DNA from: Acidobacteriota bacterium
GTDB lineage: Bacteria > Acidobacteriota > Terriglobia > Terriglobales > Acidobacteriaceae
Reading direction: 5' to 3'
Assembly: GCA_025359885.1 (NCBI GenBank)
Contig: JANYDG010000050.1
Coordinates: 1-64,000 of the forward strand
Length of the DNA stretch: 64,000 nt
Below, piece after piece: positions 61,825 through 64,000 of the stretch. The notes below the pieces were generated by a model that saw only the letters and a list, made by a program, of their open reading frames with translations, was not told the DNA's origin and did not search any database. Numbering within the stretch: position 1 is the first letter of the stretch; each line of letters opens with the position of its first letter. The position numbers and the translations under genes are program-made.

Positions 61825-62444
61825 GTGAGAAGTATCACCCGGCGAAAAGCCCTCGCAATGCTATCGGTTGCACCCACGATGCTTGGTGCCCGACGGGCCT
61901 GGGCAAACGAACTGTTGGCATGGTCACCTACAAGACGCCAAAGTACGTGATCGATCTGCTGGTTGATATCGTAAGCCGCAACGGCAATCTCCTGCTGAAC
62001 TTCCCGCTGCCGAATAGCGGAGAGTTGGACTACGAGGAGATGCGGGTGCTCGAGGAGATCACGAAGTGGATGACCATCAACAGCGAAGGCATTCACGGAA
62101 CGCGGCCCTGGAAAGTCTTCGGCGACGGTCCCATCGCGACGGCCCTGCCCATCGATGATGGAACGCGCTTTAACGAGGCATCGCGTAAAGAGCTGAATGC
62201 GGAAGAGGTCCGGTTCACGACCAAGGGCAACGCCATGTACGCGTTCATCATGGGTTGGCCGGAAAAGCTCTCCCTGATTCGTCCGCTGTCCACCGTCAGC
62301 CCGCTTTCGCCGCCCAAGATCGCCCACGTGGAGTTGCTGCGCTATCACGGCAAGCTGGACTGGACGCAGGATGAACAAGGCCTCACCGTTCTTTTCCCTG
62401 AGCAGAAGCCTTACGAATATGCTGTCACGCTGAAGATCGTCTGA
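61825..62444 (+). pseudogene. GH29 alpha-L-fucosidase remnant (signal peptide joined to C-terminal end, out of frame)
   Basis: A GTG at 61825 behind GGAGGAG opens a Tat-type signal (MRSITRRKALAMLSVAPTML, to RRAWAN), but the frame stops at about 61950. From about 61919 another frame carries the end of a GH29 fucosidase: YVIDLLVDIVSRNGNLLLNF, YEEMRVLEEITKWMTINSEG, IHGTRPWKVFGDGP and a small C-terminal beta-sandwich. The whole catalytic barrel, some 280 residues, is missing between them. The intact enzyme would release alpha-L-fucose from glycans. The strong ribosome site and signal show that it was once expressed and exported. Confidence 0.85.
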
Positions 62445-62580
62445 TACGCCAGGCGAAATCATCCCCTGCTCCAGGTTCGAACCGTCCCGTGGAAACCGCT
62501 ACAAGCCATCGCCGCTGCGGGGCGGCTTGCCTTTGTCGCTCCTCGTTATCGCTCCCGGGCTGCCCCCGCTCATCAACCGT

Positions 62581-62808
62581 TCCCGGCTTCAGCGTCACCG
62601 AGTCGAAGTTCGCACGCAACTTCGCAAAGCGTTCGGACATTTTGATGTGTGCGTGCCCCGCCAAATTCGCGGATTCATCCAGGTCATCGCCCTTCATCCA
62701 GTACCACGACGCGAGAGTGTGGCGCAGATCGCTCGACCTTGAATCTCGAGCTCTCGCCCTTTTCAAGCAAGCCTTCGAAGCTTCCTTCCATTCGCTCCCC
62801 TCCCACTC
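62581..62808 (-). pseudogene. tyrosine recombinase (phage-type integrase) C-terminal remnant
   Basis: About 75 codons match the catalytic end of tyrosine recombinases: EWKEASKACLKRA, DLRHTLASWYWMKGDDLDE (the R-H of the active site) and LAGHAHIKMSERFAKL (the second His box). The catalytic Tyr of the usual M-x-x-R-Y-x-H is Phe here, and the core-binding domain and first catalytic Arg are not visible, so the gene is inactive. It lies between the fucosidase remnant and the sugar porter, which supports past insertion of a mobile element at this point. Confidence 0.8.
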
Positions 62809-62940
62809 TTGATTCCTTTTCCTGCAGGCAGCCATTGTCAGGTGAAATACTGTGTGGCGGAAATCACACCCAGAGGACACCTCAATCGACAGCGCATTCG
62901 ATATTCTGGCCTCCATGCCACCCACTGCGAGCGCCACATC

Positions 62941-64000
62941 ATGACCCGGCCGGTTCAATGCCCGCTACGTCGCCTTCCTGGCCTGCACTGCCGCTTTGGG
63001 CGGATTGCTGTTCGGGTTTGACATCGCCATTATCACCGGCGCAGGTCCCTTCCTTACACAGCACTTCGCGCTCAGCGACTTCAGTCTGGGGCTCGCCTTC
63101 AGTTCGTTGTTGTTTGGCTGCGTGATAGGTTCTTTCATCGCGGGAAAGTTCACCGACCAGTATGGCCGCCAACGCATGCTGATTTGGGTCGCCCTGTTAT
63201 TTGCCGCCACTTCGGTCGCCACCGCGTTGGCGCCAAACTTCGCGTTTTTTGTAACTGCCCGTTTTCTCGGCGGCCTCGCCGTTGGAGGCGTCTCCTTGCT
63301 CTCGCCAATGTATGCGGCAGAGGTGTCGCCGCCCTCGATTCGTGGTCGGATGGGCACCTTGTACCAGCTCTCCATCATCATTGGCATCCTGATCTCCTAC
63401 GGCATCAACTACTTGCTCCGCAACACGGGTGAGAATAACTGGCGATGGATGTTTCTCAGCGGCGTCGTACCCTCGATGGTATTCCTCGCGCTCATCGCGT
63501 TTGCACCCGAGACGCCACGTTATCTGGTGAAGATTGGCAAGGAGAACGAGGCCTTTGACATCCTGAATCGTATCGCCGGCACTGAAACGGCTCAGGCAGA
63601 AATTCTCGCGATCAGAGGAGCGATGCATCACGAACGGCAATCGTGGCGAGGTCTCCTGAGGCCAGGCGTACGTCGAGCGCTCATTGTCAGCGCTTTCCTG
63701 GCTCTGCTGATCCACTTCTCCGGGGTGAACACGATCGTCGACTACGCTCCCGCGATCTTTCAATCTGCAGGCTGGAAGATCGATGGTGCCTTACTCTCCA
63801 CTTTCCTCGTCGGGATCACTGAATTTGTCTTCACGCTTGTTGCCTTCGGCATCATCGACAGGTATGGGAGAAAGCCGCTTTACATCACGGGATCGATCGG
63901 AATGGCGATCACACTCATGGGCCTGCTGATTGCCGTGGCAGCGGGGCGTTTTCATGGCGGCCTTGTTCTGTTTCTTATCCTTGCCTACCTGGCCTTCTTC
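62941..64000 (+). CDS. sugar-porter-family MFS transporter, partial, with a probable frameshift near the start
   Basis: Runs off the right edge. The main frame (from 62954) reads FNARYVAFLACTAALGGLLF, then GFDIAIITGAG, GKFTDQYGRQRML, ARFLGGLAVGG, SPMYAAEVSPPSIRGRMGTL and APETPRYLV, the signature of XylE/GalP-type sugar:proton symporters with the PETPR motif. This frame has a stop at 62942-62944 and no usable start. The ATG at 62941 is one base out: removing one G at 62952-62953 would give MTRPFNARYVAF, the expected N-terminus. So either a one-base insertion has broken the gene or the base is a sequencing error. It would import a monosaccharide. Confidence 0.85.

Overview
The window looks like chromosomal DNA of an acidobacterium, most likely in or near the Acidobacteriaceae (Terriglobia). 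The grounds are the G+C-rich sequence, a large TonB-dependent receptor with an N-terminal carboxypeptidase-regulatory-like domain and a C-terminal Phe, a Gram-negative envelope gene (waaA, partial), many exported proteins of no known family, and several families of dispersed palindromic repeats between genes. I ran no database search, so the taxonomic call is inference.

Layout. 1-19 kb: housekeeping and exported enzymes in mixed orientation (waaA fragment, rsmD, an M50-like membrane protein with CBS domains, a sorbosone-dehydrogenase/cytochrome c fusion, apaG, a tannase-family esterase, rsmI, a double-PilZ protein, a JAMM protease next to a MoeB/ThiF-rhodanese E1, a GH3 glycosidase, a GyrI-like protein, a PIN-TRAM membrane protein, a collapsed nitronate monooxygenase gene, purD). 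19-30 kb: miaA, an iorAB-type molybdenum oxidoreductase pair, lpdA, a PIN toxin/antitoxin pair and a sensor-kinase-like protein lacking its phospho-acceptor His. 30-38 kb: S9 peptidase, recX, alaS and an AMIN/amidase_3 cell-wall amidase. 39-45 kb, mostly minus strand: glgP, galK, an aldose-1-epimerase-like gene and a group II PLP decarboxylase. 45-50 kb: a cold-shock gene, a glycosyltransferase, an exported adenosine-deaminase-family lipoprotein, a multi-pass membrane protein and tRNA-Phe.

50-64 kb is an accessory carbohydrate locus: LacI-family regulator, divergent TonB-dependent receptor, NagB-like deaminase, exported Gfo/Idh/MocA oxidoreductase, exported alpha/beta hydrolase, ACS-type MFS transporter, a GH29 fucosidase gene reduced to its two ends, a tyrosine-recombinase remnant, and a sugar-porter MFS gene with a probable one-base frameshift that runs off the edge. 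These fit uptake of a glycan fragment across both membranes and its breakdown, in a locus that is partly decaying.

The observation I find most unusual is a dispersed palindromic element with two TTCA-loop hairpins. It lies in frame inside alaS, and a second copy of the same arrangement is intergenic 5 kb away. This resembles Rickettsia palindromic elements in behaviour. Other points of interest are a switch in strand composition inside alaS, two enzyme-like membrane proteins that have lost catalytic residues, and a second repeat family made of a G-run plus an ATTGCA dyad.
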